Assembly: GCA_038501625.1 (NCBI GenBank)
Contig: JAZAYU010000079.1
Location: 186,001-250,000, forward strand
Source of the DNA: Corbicula japonica
Lineage: Eukaryota > Mollusca > Bivalvia > Venerida > Cyrenidae
Direction of reading: 5' to 3'
DNA length: 64,000 nucleotides
The position numbers were made by a program, and so were the translations under genes. Below, piece by piece: positions 46,401-58,317 of the stretch (position 1 is its first letter; the number at the start of each line of letters is the position of its first letter). The notes under the pieces were generated by a model. The model worked only from the letters and a program-made list of their open reading frames with translations, was not told the origin of the DNA and made no database searches.

Positions 46401-47198
46401 TGGCACATTATGACAATTGGATTATGGCCACAGATAATTGACCCTTGACAAGCACCATAGATCATAATCACCAGTGACCTATGGCCACAGTTAACTGACC
46501 TTTGAATGACATTGTGGCACATTATGACAATTGGATTATGGCCACAGATAACTGACCCTTGAAATACACCATAGATCATAATCACCAGTGACCTATGGCC
46601 ACAGTTAATTGACCTTCAAATGGCATAGTAGCACATTATGACAATTGAATTATGGCCACAGATAATTGACACTTGACAAGCACCATAGATCATATTCACC
46701 AGTGACCTATGGCCACAGTTAATTGACCTTTGAATGAGATTGTAGCACATTATGACAATTGGATTATGGCCACAGATAACTGACCTTTGAAAAGCACCAT
46801 AAATCATATTCCCCAGTGACCTATGGCCACAGTTAAATTACATTTGAATGACATTGTGGCACATTATGACAATTGGATTATGGCCACAGATAATTGACCC
46901 TTGACAAGCACCAAAGATCATAACCACCATTGACCTAGGGCCACAGTTAATTGACCTTTGAATGACATTGTGGCACATTATGACAATTGGATTATGGCCA
47001 CAGATAATTGACACTTGAAATACACCATAGATCATCATCACTAGTGACCTATGGCCACAGTTAAATTACATTTGAATGACATTGTGGCACATTATGACAA
47101 TTGGATTATGGCCACAGATAATTGACACTTGAATTACACTATAGATCATAATGACCGGTGACATATGGCCACAGTAACTTTTACTTCAATGCAATGGC
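43494..47198 (-). repeat. left arm of giant fold-back: 114-bp satellite, inverted
   Basis: About 30 units of a 114-bp repeat read on the - strand. Each unit has two related 57-bp halves: 'gtcaattatctgtggccata' and 'gtcaattaactgtggccata'. Units near the middle are very alike; those toward 43500 are strongly diverged, with a local duplication (43553-43816) of 'gccgttccagacgtatctcg'. A seven-unit block (798 bp) is repeated nearly exactly at 45128 and 45926. As 114 = 38 x 3, many overlapping 67-165-codon frames appear. These are not taken as genes because they break at unit variants. Confidence 0.9.
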
Positions 47199-47793
47199 CA
47201 CAGTAAATTGACCTGTGAATTTCATTGTAGCACATCGGGACTATTGATCTATGCCACAGATGATTGACCCTTGTCAAGCACCATAGATTTTAATGACCGC
47301 TGACATATGGCCACAGTAAATTGACCTTTGAATGACATTGTAGCACATCGGGACCATTGATCTATGGCCACAGATGATTGACCCTTGTCAAGCACCATAG
47401 ATCTTAATGACCGGTGACATATGGCCACAGTAAATTGACATGTGAATGACATTGTAGCACATCGGGACCATTGATGTATGGCCACAGGTAATTGAACCTT
47501 AAAAAGCACCATCGATCTTAATGACCGGTGACATATGGCCGCAGTAAATTGACCTTTGAATGACATTGTAGCAGAATAGGACCATTGGACTATGGCCACA
47601 GATAACTGACCCTTGACAAGCACCATAGATCGTTATGAGTGGTGACCTATGGAGAGATTGTCATACAGCCTATAAAACTCAGCCTAGATCTTTATAACCA
47701 GTCACTACAGTATGGCCACAGTAACTTTTACTTCAATGCAATAGGTTCATGTTAAGAACAACTTGAAGATCTGTGTCACATACAATTACATGT
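47199..47793. repeat. central spacer of the fold-back
   Basis: About four - strand satellite units of another subtype ('cacatcgggaccattgatct') lie at 47200-47640. Unique-looking sequence follows. The 24-bp block 'cagtaacttttacttcaatg' + 'caat' occurs at 47174 and 47714 and inverted at 47794, marking possible turn points. Confidence 0.7.
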
Positions 47794-50700
47794 ATTGCAT
47801 TGAAGTAAAAGTTACTGTGGCCATATGTCACCGGTCATTATGATCTATAGTGTATTTCAAGGGTCAATTATCTGTGGCTATAATCCAATTGTCATAATGT
47901 GCCACAATGTCATTCAAATGTAATTTAACTGTGGCCATAGGTCACTAGTGATGATGATCTATGGCGTATTCCAAGGGTCAATTGTCTGTGGCCATAATCC
48001 AATTGTCATAATGTGCCACAATGTCATTCAAAGGTCAATTAACTGTGGCCATAGGTCACTGGTGATTATGATCTATGGTGCTTGTCAATGGTCAATTATC
48101 TGTGGCCATAATCCAATTGTCAAAATGTGCCACAATGTCATTCAAATGTAATTAAACTGTGGCCATAGGTCACTAGTGATGATGATCTATGGTATATTTT
48201 AAGGGTCAATTATCTGTGGCAATAATCCAATTGTCATAATGTGCCACAATGCCATTCAAATGTAATTTAACTGTGGCCATAGGTCACTGATGATGTTGAT
48301 CTATGGTGTATTTCAAGGGTCAATTATCTGTGACCATAATCCAATTGTCATAATGTGCCACAATGTCATTCAAATGTCAATTAACTGTGGCCATAGGTCA
48401 CTGGTGATAATGATATATGGTGTATTTCAAGGGTCAGTTATCTGTGGCCATAATCCAATTGTCATAATGTGCCACAATGTCATTCAAAGGTCAATTAACT
48501 GTGGCCATAGGTCACTGGTGATAATGATCTATGGTGTATTTCAAGGGTCAGTTATCTGTGGCCATAATCCAACTGTCATAATGTGCCACAATGTCATTCA
48601 AATGTAATTTAACTGTGGCCATAGGTCACTGGTGATTATGATCTATGGTGCTTGTCAAGGGTCAATTATCTTTAGCCATAATCCAATTGTCATAATGTGC
48701 CACAATGTCATTCAAAGGTCAATTAACTGTGGCAATAGGTCACTGGTGATTATGATCTATGGTGCTTGTCAATGGTCAGTTATCTGTGGCCATAATCCAA
48801 TTGTCAAAATGTGCCACAATGTCATTCAAATGTAATTAAACTGTGGCCATAGGTCACTAGTGATGATGATCTATGGTATATTTTAAGGGTCAATTATCTG
48901 TGGCCATAATCCAATTGTCATAATGTGCCACAATGCCATTCAAATGTAATTTAACTGTGGCCATAGGTCACTGATGATGTTGATCTATGGTGTATTTCAA
49001 GGGTCAATTATCTGTGACCATAATCCAATTGTCATAATGTGCCACAATGTCATTCAAATGTCAATTAACTGTGGCCATAGGTCACTGGTGATAATGATCT
49101 ATTGTGTATTTCAAGGGTCAGTTATCTGTGGCCATAATCCAATTTTCATAATGTGCCACAATGTCATTCAAAGGTCAATTAACTGTGGCCATAGGTCACT
49201 GGTGATAATGATCTATTGTGTATTTCAAGGGTCAGTTATCTGTGGCCATGATCCAATTGTCATAATGTGCCACAATTTCATTCAAAGGTCAATTAACTGT
49301 GGCCATAGGTCACTGGTAATAATGATCTATGGTGTATTTCAAGGGTCAGTTATCTGTGGCCATAATCCAACTGTCATAATGTGCCACAATGTCATTCAAA
49401 TGTAATTTAACTGTGGCCATAGGTCACTGGTGATTATGATCTATGGTGCTTGTCAAGGGTCAATTATCTGTGGCCATAATCCAATTGTCATAATGTGCCA
49501 CAATGTCATTCAAAGGTCAATTAACTGTGGCAATAGGTCACTGGTGATTATGATCTATGGTGCTTGTCAATGGTCAGTTATCTGTGGCCATAATCCAATT
49601 GTCAAAATGTGCCACAATGTCATTCAAATGTAATTAAACTGTGGCCATAGGTCACTAGTGATGATGATCTATGGTATATTTTAAGGGTCAATTATCTGTG
49701 GCCATAATCCAATTGTCATAATGTGCCACAATGCCATTCAAATGTAATTTAACTGTGGCCATAGGTCACTGATGATGTTGATCTATGGTGTATTTCAAGG
49801 GTCAATTATCTGTGACCATAATCCAATTGTCATAATGTGCCACAATGTCATTCAAATGTCAATTAACTGTGGCCATAGGTCACTGGTGATAATGATCTAT
49901 TGTGTATTTCAAGGGTCAGTTATCTGTGGCCATAATCCAATTGTCATAATGTGCCACAATGTCATTCAAAGGTCAATTAACTGTGGCCATAGGTCACTGG
50001 TGATAATGATCTATGGTGTATTTCAAGGGTCAGTTATCTGTGGCCATAATCCAATTGTCATAATGTGCTACAATCTCATTCAAAGGTCAATTAACTGTGG
50101 CCATAGGTCACTGGTGATTATGATCTATGGTGCTTGTCAAGGGTCATTTATCTGTGGCCATAATTCAATTGTCATAATGTGCTATTATGTCATTCGAAGG
50201 TCAATTAACTGTGGCCATAGGTCACTGGTGATTATAATCTATGGTGCTTGTCAAGGGTCAATTATCTGTGGCCATAACCCAATTGTCATAATGTGCCACA
50301 ATGTCATTCAAAGGTCAATTAACTGTGGTCATATGTCACTGGTGATTATGATCTTTGGTTCATTTAAAGGTAAATTTCCTGTGGCCATAGGTCACTGGTC
50401 ATTCAGATCTTTTTTGCTCTTCAATAGTCAATTATCTGTGGCCATATGTCACTAGTCCTTATGTGCTACAATGTCATTTAAAGGTTAATTAACTGTGGCC
50501 ATATGTCACTGGTCATTATGATCTATTGTGCATTTTGAAAAGGGTCAGTTATCTGTGGCCATAATTCAATGGATCTTATGTGCTAAAACGTCTATCAAAG
50601 GTCAAAATACTGTAGCCAGAGGTCCCCTGTCATTAACATCTAAGGTGAATTCATGGTGTCTATTAACTGTGGCCATAGATAAATGGTCGTGGTGTCCCTT

Positions 50701-51655
50701 AATGTATTTCAAATGTCAATTTACTGTGGCCATAGGTTAATGGTCTTTCAAATCTAGTGTGCATTTGCATAGTCAGTTACCTGTAGCCTTAGATCAGTGG
50801 TCACGAGGTCCTACAACGTCTTTCATAAGTCAATCATCTGTGGCCATATGTCACATCTAGTGCGGGTTAAAATATTCAACAATTAGTGGCCATAGGTAAA
50901 TGGTCACGATGTCCTACAATATATTTCAAAGGTCAAATTACCGTGGCCATATGTAATTGGTCTTTAAGATCTAATGTGCAATTAAATAGTCAATTTACTG
51001 TGGCAATAGATCACTGGTCTTTAAATTATAGGGTGCCTTTTTAATGTCAGTTATCTGTGGACATCGGTCAATGGTCATGATATCCTACTTCGTCTACCAT
51101 AAGTCAATTTACTATGGCATTAGGTCACTGGTATTTAATACCTAGTGTGCATCACAAGGGTCAATTATCTGTTGCCATAGGTAAATGAATATGATGTCGT
51201 ACTACGTCTTTCATAAGTCGATATACTGTAGCTAAATCTTACAGGTCTTCAATACCTAACAAGACATAACAAGGGTCAGTTATCAGTGGTCATAGGTGAA
51301 TAATTATGGCGTACTAAATGTCTTTAATAAGTCTATTTAATGTAGCCATAGGTCAATTGTGAATTAAAACATTAATATCGATAGGATGTCTTTCATGTGT
51401 CTTCGTTCTTTATTATGAAAATAAAACATGCAGTGCTCTAAGTAGTGTTTTATTAGTGTATGCATTAATTTGTGTTTAATCGGATTAATATGCGTAAATT
51501 AATGTGATATTTATCTTTGCTGCAAAAGCTTAACACGCTACATCCCATTGTTTCCTTGTTCGACAATAAAAAAAACTTAGTGGTGTGACACCTATTTAAA
51601 GCTATGGCCACAGTGACTCTGTGACCTATGGAAAAGAGTCGCACCCCACTTCCTG
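47794..51655 (+). repeat. right arm of giant fold-back: 114-bp satellite, direct
   Basis: The same 114-bp units, now on the + strand, mirror the left arm including its diverged outer units: 'cacatctagtgcgggttaaa' at about 50850 is the complement of 43900. Higher-order blocks of six and seven units (684 and 798 bp) recur at 48290, 48974 and 49772. The arm decays from about 50900; the last recognisable sequence, 'ggaaaagagtcgcacc' near 51630, mirrors 'actcttttcc' near 43503. Confidence 0.9.
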
Positions 51656-53135
51656 TCTTAGTGGCTGACTGAAATACTGTACGGTATAACACAAATTGTC
51701 TGTAGACTGTCACACAGTTATAATCTGGTGAACTGTTGGAGTGGCTCCTAAGTAGTTCTTTGCGGGCTTATTCATTTTAAGAACAGCATAACTTAAATCA
51801 GCAAAATTTCAATGAAACAATCTTTATAAAATCGATATATTTTGATGCGCGGTTTTCGGTAGCACAAATAAATAAATAAAATTTCCAGCCTTATAACAAG
51901 CAAAATGTGGGAAATCGACGAGCTTACATTGATTTTGCCTTTTATTTTCTTAAGTTATTTTATTTTAAACTGCACCTATATTGTTGAATTAAACCTGGGT
52001 AACGGGACAAAACTTGCTAAAGGTTTTCCATAAGTGGTAGGCTACCGATAACCTTGTTTTAAAAGATTTTCGAAAGGTTATGCAACGAATATAAATTTAC
52101 ACTTTTCTACTCTCTTTTGCAAACTAACTGTGAAATAAAATCCGCGCAAGATATTTTAGATAGGACATCACCGCCTAAAATAGAAAATTTACACAATTAA
52201 AATATCCCCCTACGTCAATCTCCAAGTGGATTGGAGTAAATTGGACTTAAAATACATAAAGGCAAAGCCTTAGAGAAACACAACATTCAAAAGTTTAAAA
52301 TGTTTAATTTGTTTGGAGCGACCTTGGATGCCGACTGAATTCAAAGAGCGGGAAAAGTTATTGAAAGATTATAAGGTAAATGAAAGCGCCAGATTACATA
52401 TATGCAGAAATAACATGTTTATAAACCAAGACATCTTGAAACAAGTAAACGATCCTCTTTACGTAGCTGTCTTTTGCTTGCTCACTTACCCAGCGTCCGT
52501 GTCTCTTGAATATACGGCCATTGACGCCTTTATTGGCGGCGGCGGTAGCTCCGCCTGAACGAAGAGAATGTAAACACTATTTTGTAATATCTGTTACGTG
52601 AGGAGCAATGACGTTTGAAACAAGTTTCTCACTGTGGAATACGAAATATGTTTTTCTTCCATTTTTCAACTTGTACCCCTGTTTTGTAGAACTTTAAGCA
52701 CAGAACACGTAAAAAGACAAATCCATTGTGAAATTTGGCCATGCAAAGTATTTCTCTAAATTCACCACCGGGCATAATTAAGTTCCAGTTCGTGCTATCA
52801 CGATCCATGCTCCGTCCCTGTACCGGTCAGTTTTACTAGACTCTATAAACACTTCAATGTGTGAACTGTGTATTATGATATCACTTCGTCGTATGTTTAC
52901 AACTCAGAACTGCGTAAACACCCCGCAAATGCTAATAGTAACGCACAAATTGTTCTCTGTGAGAGAATATTACCTTCTGCATACAAGTCATGACAAACAG
53001 ATTACAATAAGTCAACTGTTACAGGTTTCTTTTTATTAACAGGCTTAGATAGGATACGTTTAGCTGACTCAAGTACGTTAATCACTAATTTTAACTCAGT
53101 TGGTGAATGTAGATCATTTATATCATGAAACCATT

Positions 53136-53136
<1 letters not shown>
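51656..53136. other. unassigned stretch between satellite and retroelement
   Basis: No domain or splice-supported exon was found. A short ORF at 52313-52558 (+), with its first ATG at 52328, ends in a glycine-serine tail and has no family I recognise. I leave it uncalled. Confidence 0.35.

Positions 53137-53181
<45 letters not shown>
53137..53181 (+). repeat. (TAA)n microsatellite at the retroelement tail
   Basis: Fifteen AAT/TAA repeats. On the - strand it follows 'aataaagatatt', i.e. it is the 3' tail of the non-LTR element. Confidence 0.9.
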
Positions 53182-53426
53182 TCTTTATTTAAAGAAGGTT
53201 ACTTATTTAGTACATTAAATTTACAAAATATAATGTCTGAATTTACAATAAGGCCTTCTATAACAACAGACAATTAAAACAAAAACTAAAATAAAACAAC
53301 AACAACATACATTCATTCATGAAATATAAAAATGTTCATTTTAATCATTTAAATCAAAATTAAATAAGTTGACAGACACCTGTAAACATATCAAAAGATC
53401 GGTTAAAACAGTAAGCAGAAAAAATA

Positions 53427-54445
53427 CGAGGTACAGTCAAAAAGTTCCAGGACTGTCATGATATCTTTTTTATTTTCCGTACGATTCAGTAATTAAATAT
53501 ATGACATAAAAATATAACTATTACACTGCAAGAACATATAAATATATGTAAAATATACAAACATAAACATGTTTTCTGATCCATTAGAATAGCCCACTAT
53601 GTCATGTACGGAGCACTTCCGCGACGTCGTGACGTTCATATGACGTTTGCAAGGGTTGTTTTCATTTCATCTGTCAGCAGACGAGGAACCCAGCGCGCAC
53701 ATACCTTATTCATGTTCAAGTCCTGGGTCACTATTTTATAAACAGTTCCATGACACAGCCCGACAGTGTAAGCAATATCATCTAGAGAATTGCGCCGATC
53801 AGTTGCTAGGACGTCCTTAATCTTTTTGACTTAGCGCGCATCATTTCCCGGCCTTCCGCTTCGCGCATTATCCTCAATATCCGCCCTACCTTTCCGGAAA
53901 CGTTTGTGTCACTCAAACACAAGAGTCCTGGAACAATTAATAATACCATCCTTCTGTTTCATGAATTTCCAAGTATCAGTCGGGGTCATACAAGACATCG
54001 CAGAGTATTTAATTATTGTCCACTGCTCCGTACGTTCAATTAACGTTGTCATTTTCTTGCTTCAGAATTTTTACACGGCGGAAATTATACTTCACAAAAT
54101 GCGATACGTCGGCCGATCACGCTAAAATTTTGTAATTGTTTGCTAGTAACGTTCCGTTGATGTCGTGCGGAAAAATAAAGACGTTTTGGCGTTGTTATTT
54201 TGAGAAACTTCAAAAAGAATGTAGTCATCTCATTGCAAAATAAGGCAAATTCTGAAGTGCTCCGTATTATGGTTGTGGACATGCTAAATGTGAAAAAATA
54301 ATTTCAAATACTTGTTCAAACCTACTTTTTCATAGCTGTTGATATTAGATTTAAATAGAAATACATGCATGCTAAATTTTATGAGGATCCGACGTCAATG
54401 ATTTGTTTAAAAGGACCAGTCCGGGAACTTTCTGACTGTACCTCG
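53427..54445 (-). mobile_element. degenerate mariner element
   Basis: Terminal inverted repeats 'cgaggtacagtcaaaaagtt' and the complement of 'aactttctgactgtacctcg' are flanked by TA on both sides. On the - strand, from ATG 54052 to about 53650, a mariner transposase N-terminus can be read: an HTH region with FRKGRADIEDNARSGRP, then RWVPRLLT. The conserved WHKRF has a stop in place of W. The catalytic DDD region is missing. It sits inside the 3' UTR of the non-LTR element. Confidence 0.85.
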
Positions 54446-55680
54446 TACATCGATGATCATATTTAGTCACAATCTTGCAGTAGAAGATATGTTTTCAGTT
54501 GTGTCTTAAAAGCCATGATATTGCGAATGTGTTTTATATGTGATGGAACAGAATTCCAAATTTCCATAGCAAAGTAACTAAAGGTTCGTTTTAGAGAATT
54601 TGTGTTTGGTCTGTTATTTATAATATGATACCTTTGTATAGATCGAAGATTGTAACTGGAATTAGTAGAAAAATATAAGATATTGTTAAGATATTTGGGT
54701 GCAAGATTGTTTAATGTTTTGTAAACCAATAGACAAACATGGTATTTACATCTGCTTTGAAATGATAACCATTTTAATTCTCTAAAGAGCTCAAATGTTG
54801 GTGTGCGTGTAGGTTTATTTAATATTATCCTAGCTGCTCGCTTTTGCAATCGCATTAATCTTGTTAAATTTGACTGACTTGTTTTGCACCAAGTTATACA
54901 TCCGTAATCAAATATGGGAACAATGTATGCATTATAAAATAATTGTTTCATTTCAGGAGTCAGATAAAAAGAAATTCGCTTTAGTAATGATAATTTTGAA
55001 ACAATTTTAGAACAAGTCTTATCTATTTGGATATTCCATGTTAATGAACTATCAACATATACACCAAGAAGCTTCTGAACGGTAACATTTTGAATAAGTG
55101 TGTCGCCAAGTGACAGTTCTAATTTGACATTACTATTAAGCTTTTGTTTGGACCCTAGTATCATACATGTTGTTTTATGGGATTAATAACCATGTTATTT
55201 TGAGTGCACCAACGCTGGACCTTAATTATGTCCTGTTGTAAATTAGCTTGTATGCTAGAAATCTGTCTATCAGAATTATGAATAGTCGTGTAATCAGCAT
55301 ACATATCAGTAGTAGAAGAAGTTGACAAAGGTAGATCATTTACATACAATAAGAATAACAGAGGACCCAATATGGATCCTTGAGGAACACCAGACCGGAC
55401 TGGAAGCATGTCTGATATATCACTACCATATTTCACTGACTGAAAACGGTTCGATAAATATGATTGGAAGAGCCTGATAGTAATGTTAGAAAACTGGTAT
55501 AAACTTAACTTGAACATCAATATTTTATGATCAACAAGATCAAATGCTTTTTAAGGTCTACAAAAAGTACACCTACCATTTTACCATTGTCAATATCATT
55601 TAACCAGGAATCAATAAGTCGAATTAATGAGGTTTGGCATGAATGTTGTTTAAGACAGTAAAAAGCATTTTTAACATAAC

Positions 55681-56220
55681 CCCTCTATCTTTCTTTCTTT
55701 TTTTTTTTACATCTCTTTTAAACCATATCCATTCTTAATCTTTATTCTTTCTCCCAGCAGACGCGCAATATGTCTAGGTCCCCATCAGGGGTTCGACATT
55801 ACTGGAAGATAGATAGATAGCATTGACTATAGTTTTCGGGGTTTTTGCACATTGTATTAATGACGCAAGATAAACGACAACCGGAAGCGCCCTGGCAGGC
55901 AAAATGTCCCCACTACCCATGCCATTGGAAATGGCCCATTTCCTCCATCTGTTGAAGGCGCTAGTATATGACTATCGCGTACATTCCGCTCTTGACTGGA
56001 GGAGAAGTTCCGGAAGTAGGGTCATCCTGTTCACCAGGACGTCCGGCAGCTCGTCTATCTCGTCTTGGTGAGTCTGAAAAAACAGACGTGTACACAATTT
56101 AAAATGATATGAATGATTATACACAAAATATCATTAAAGTAGTATTTATCTTAAAACTATCAAGACTGCTTAGCTTATAAAACTTTTCTCAGATTTGCTT
56201 ATCCAAATAATGCTTTTCTA
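55681..56220. other. unassigned stretch
   Basis: A T-rich run (55691-55709) and a short GATA microsatellite (55809-55820) are visible; otherwise nothing recognised. Confidence 0.4.
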
Positions 56221-56640
56221 ATGGCTGCAAAGCCACAATGCTATTCTCATGGCTGCAAAGCCAAAATGCGTTTCTCATGGCTGCAAAGCCAAAATGCTAT
56301 TCTCATGGCTGCAAAGCCAAAATGCTACTCATGGCTGCAAAACCAAAATGCGTTTCTCATGGCTGCAAAGCCAAAATGCGTTTCTCATAGCTGCAAAGCC
56401 AAAATGCTATTCTCATGGCTGCAAAGCCAAAATGCCATTCTCATGGCTGCAAAGCCAAAAAGCTATTCTAATGGCTGCAAAGCCAAAAAATGCTCATGGC
56501 TGCAAAGCCAAACATGCTATTCTCATGGCTGCAAAGCCAAAAAAATGCTGTTCTCATGGCTGCGGAGCCAAACGTTGATATTTTCATGGCTGCAAAACCA
56601 AAGATGCTATTTTCAGGGCTGCTAAGTCAAAAGATAAAGC
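56221..56640 (+). repeat. 26-28-bp minisatellite with a small palindrome in each unit
   Basis: About 15 units of 'tctcatggctgcaaagccaa' plus 'aatgctat', varying by 1-3 bp in length; degraded copies reach about 56820. GGCTGCAAAGCC in each unit can form a 4-bp-stem hairpin. Two overlapping open frames arise from the repeat. No array-associated genes are present, so this is not CRISPR. Confidence 0.85.
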
Positions 56641-57002
56641 TTTATGTTCGAGATTGACTGACAAAACAATACTAATCAAAAGTACGCTATTCTCAGTCAG
56701 TTCTTTAGAAACTGATAAATATCTTATAAGCCTTAAACAAAGCTATAAAGGCTGCTAAGCCATGCAAACTATTCTCAAGGCTGTAAAGCCCAGTAATGCT
56801 ATTCTCAAAGCTGCTAAGACAAACGAGTTATTCTCGTTTTACGAAACGTATATTTGTTAAACGGCCCTACCGTGAAACAGTAATATGTATAACTTTAAAC
56901 GCAATTTTTGAAGCAAGCATAAGGCAAATCCTGGTTGCCAAATATTCCTCTACCACTTTTACACTTTGTGTAGAAATCTCTGAGTAGGAAGAACTATAAA
57001 GT

Positions 57003-57407
57003 CTACAGCTTCTGGCCTAAAAACATCCGCGAGGACACAAGATTGGCCAAAATGGTGCTGAAAACGATTGCGTTACGATTTAAACAATCCTGAGCTTTAT
57101 CTTGAATCATTTTGTGAATTGCTCTCGAAATTACAGAAATCGGGGGAACGAAAAGTCCCAAATTACATAACCAAGACTCTGAAAAAGCATCTATACCAGC
57201 GCAACCGTCGTTCCAAAAACGCGACCAGTAAATAGCCAATTTGGCGTTGTGGTCTGATGCAAACCAATCAATCCCCTAAAAAATTCCCCTTTAATCATGT
57301 AACATATTTAATATTTTCAAACTTATTCCCCAATCATCGTTATCCACGATTTTGGACAAACAATCGCTCATTTCATTTTGCGATCTGGGTATCCATTCCA
57401 TTTTTAG
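57003..57407 (-). pseudogene. RNase H C-terminal fragment of a DIRS/Ngaro-like retroelement
   Basis: On the - strand, MEWIPRSQNEMSDCLSKIVD is followed, after a frame break near 57300, by DWFASDHNAKL and FWNDGCAGIDAFSESW. These match the end of RNase H and the following region in tyrosine-recombinase-type retroelements common in molluscs and cnidarians. It continues the order of the piece ending near 61460, so both may be one copy. The family name is from memory of conserved motifs and is tentative. Confidence 0.6.
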
Positions 57408-58317
57408 ACTGGCGCGATGCCGTGAACTCTGCGACGCGCAGTCCTGAACTTCGGGTGTATCATTGCGACCACGAGAGCGTATCAAGTAAGTGGTCACCGC
57501 GAGAGCAGGCCGAAATGTGCTGCACAAGTGTGAAGCACAATGCAGCACACCATTCCACGAATTCTGAGCGATTGATAGTAAGTTTCCGTGTAATTTTGGA
57601 GCATACATGCCAAAAATTCCATCGAACAAATGTAGAGTGAAATCATGACCAGCTACGGCAGTGAACAAGCAACTGGATATGCATGAGTAGTTTAGTTGCG
57701 CCTGAAAGATTTCGTATAGTTGTGTGGCATAAAAAGTAGTGCATTTTAAGAAAATACAAATATTTCGAGAAGGAATGCGAACTTTGAAAGATAATGCTAC
57801 AAATAAAAACAAGAAAACAATTTTATGTTGTTGTTCGAACAACTATGAAAGGATATTAGAAGAACGATTAAAAACAAATCAGTCACGTGACAAGCGGGAG
57901 ATAACGTGGGTTGCCATTTTGGTTAGGATGGATTAGTTGTGGATCAAGATTTTGCTCAGCATTAAGGACCGGGCCTAGCAATCATAACGGTTGTCGCGCC
58001 CGACAACCGTTGACAAGCTTTGATTTATTTCCAACAAGCGTTAAATTCGCCGACATCCGTTTATTCAAAATCGACATGTCATAATTTTCTGTTTCTTGCA
58101 TTGTAAACACAGGTCGCTTTTCAATACACACCTCATTCAAGGTTAAGCAATGGGCGATTTGACCAATCACAATCGATTTCTTTACTATCAGCTGGATAAC
58201 TCCGCCTCTCCACGTGGTAGGATTCGCAAGTATGTCGGTGTCGTTTGATCGTATTTTGGCTCTGCCGATGTTGATATTCTCAATTAATAGCGGGTGTGTT
58301 TGACATAATGTTCAATG
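57408..58317. other. unassigned stretch with a 10-bp perfect hairpin
   Basis: No gene supported. ORFs on both strands here overlap each other and lack domains. A hairpin ACGGTTGTCG-cgcc-CGACAACCGT lies at 57987-58010. Confidence 0.4.

Larger units (their letters stand above)
53137..55680 (-). pseudogene. 5'-truncated non-LTR retrotransposon (jockey/CR1-like), dead
   Basis: Reverse-transcriptase C-terminal half on the - strand. It shows a VDLKKAFD-type block around 55545 (one base lost), '[20 protein letters not shown]' at about 55360-55420, and the active site as YADY instead of YADD near 55300. A second single-base loss at 55161-55164 shifts the frame into the thumb and C-terminal region (54463-55164). 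The 3' UTR ends in AATAAA-GATATT-(ATT)n. A mariner element interrupts the 3' UTR. Two frameshifts and a mutated catalytic Asp make it inactive. The 5' end is missing beyond about 55680. Confidence 0.85.

Noticed and set aside
44419..50455. Many overlapping frames of 63-227 codons with 38-residue repeats (MIYGVFQGS...GHNPIVIMCHNVIQ).
   Set aside because: 114 bp equals 38 codons, so frames persist by arithmetic. They start and stop at random unit variants, occur in both arms in opposite directions, and have no promoter or splice evidence.
52313..52558. 81-codon + ORF beside the satellite.
   Set aside because: The first codon is not ATG, there is no domain, and the glycine-serine end reads from a GGC-rich patch. 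Possible exon, but unsupported.
55786..55800. 'ggggttcgacattac' as a tRNA B box.
   Set aside because: No cloverleaf could be drawn around it, and the last B-box bases do not fit.
56221..56640. Possible CRISPR array (regular units with a small palindrome).
   Set aside because: Units are adjacent with no unique spacers, lengths drift, and the setting is clearly eukaryotic.
57291..57842. 183-codon - strand ORF taken as a whole gene.
   Set aside because: Only the last ~35 residues match a known motif (RNase H tail). The earlier part overlaps a + strand ORF and shows no domain.
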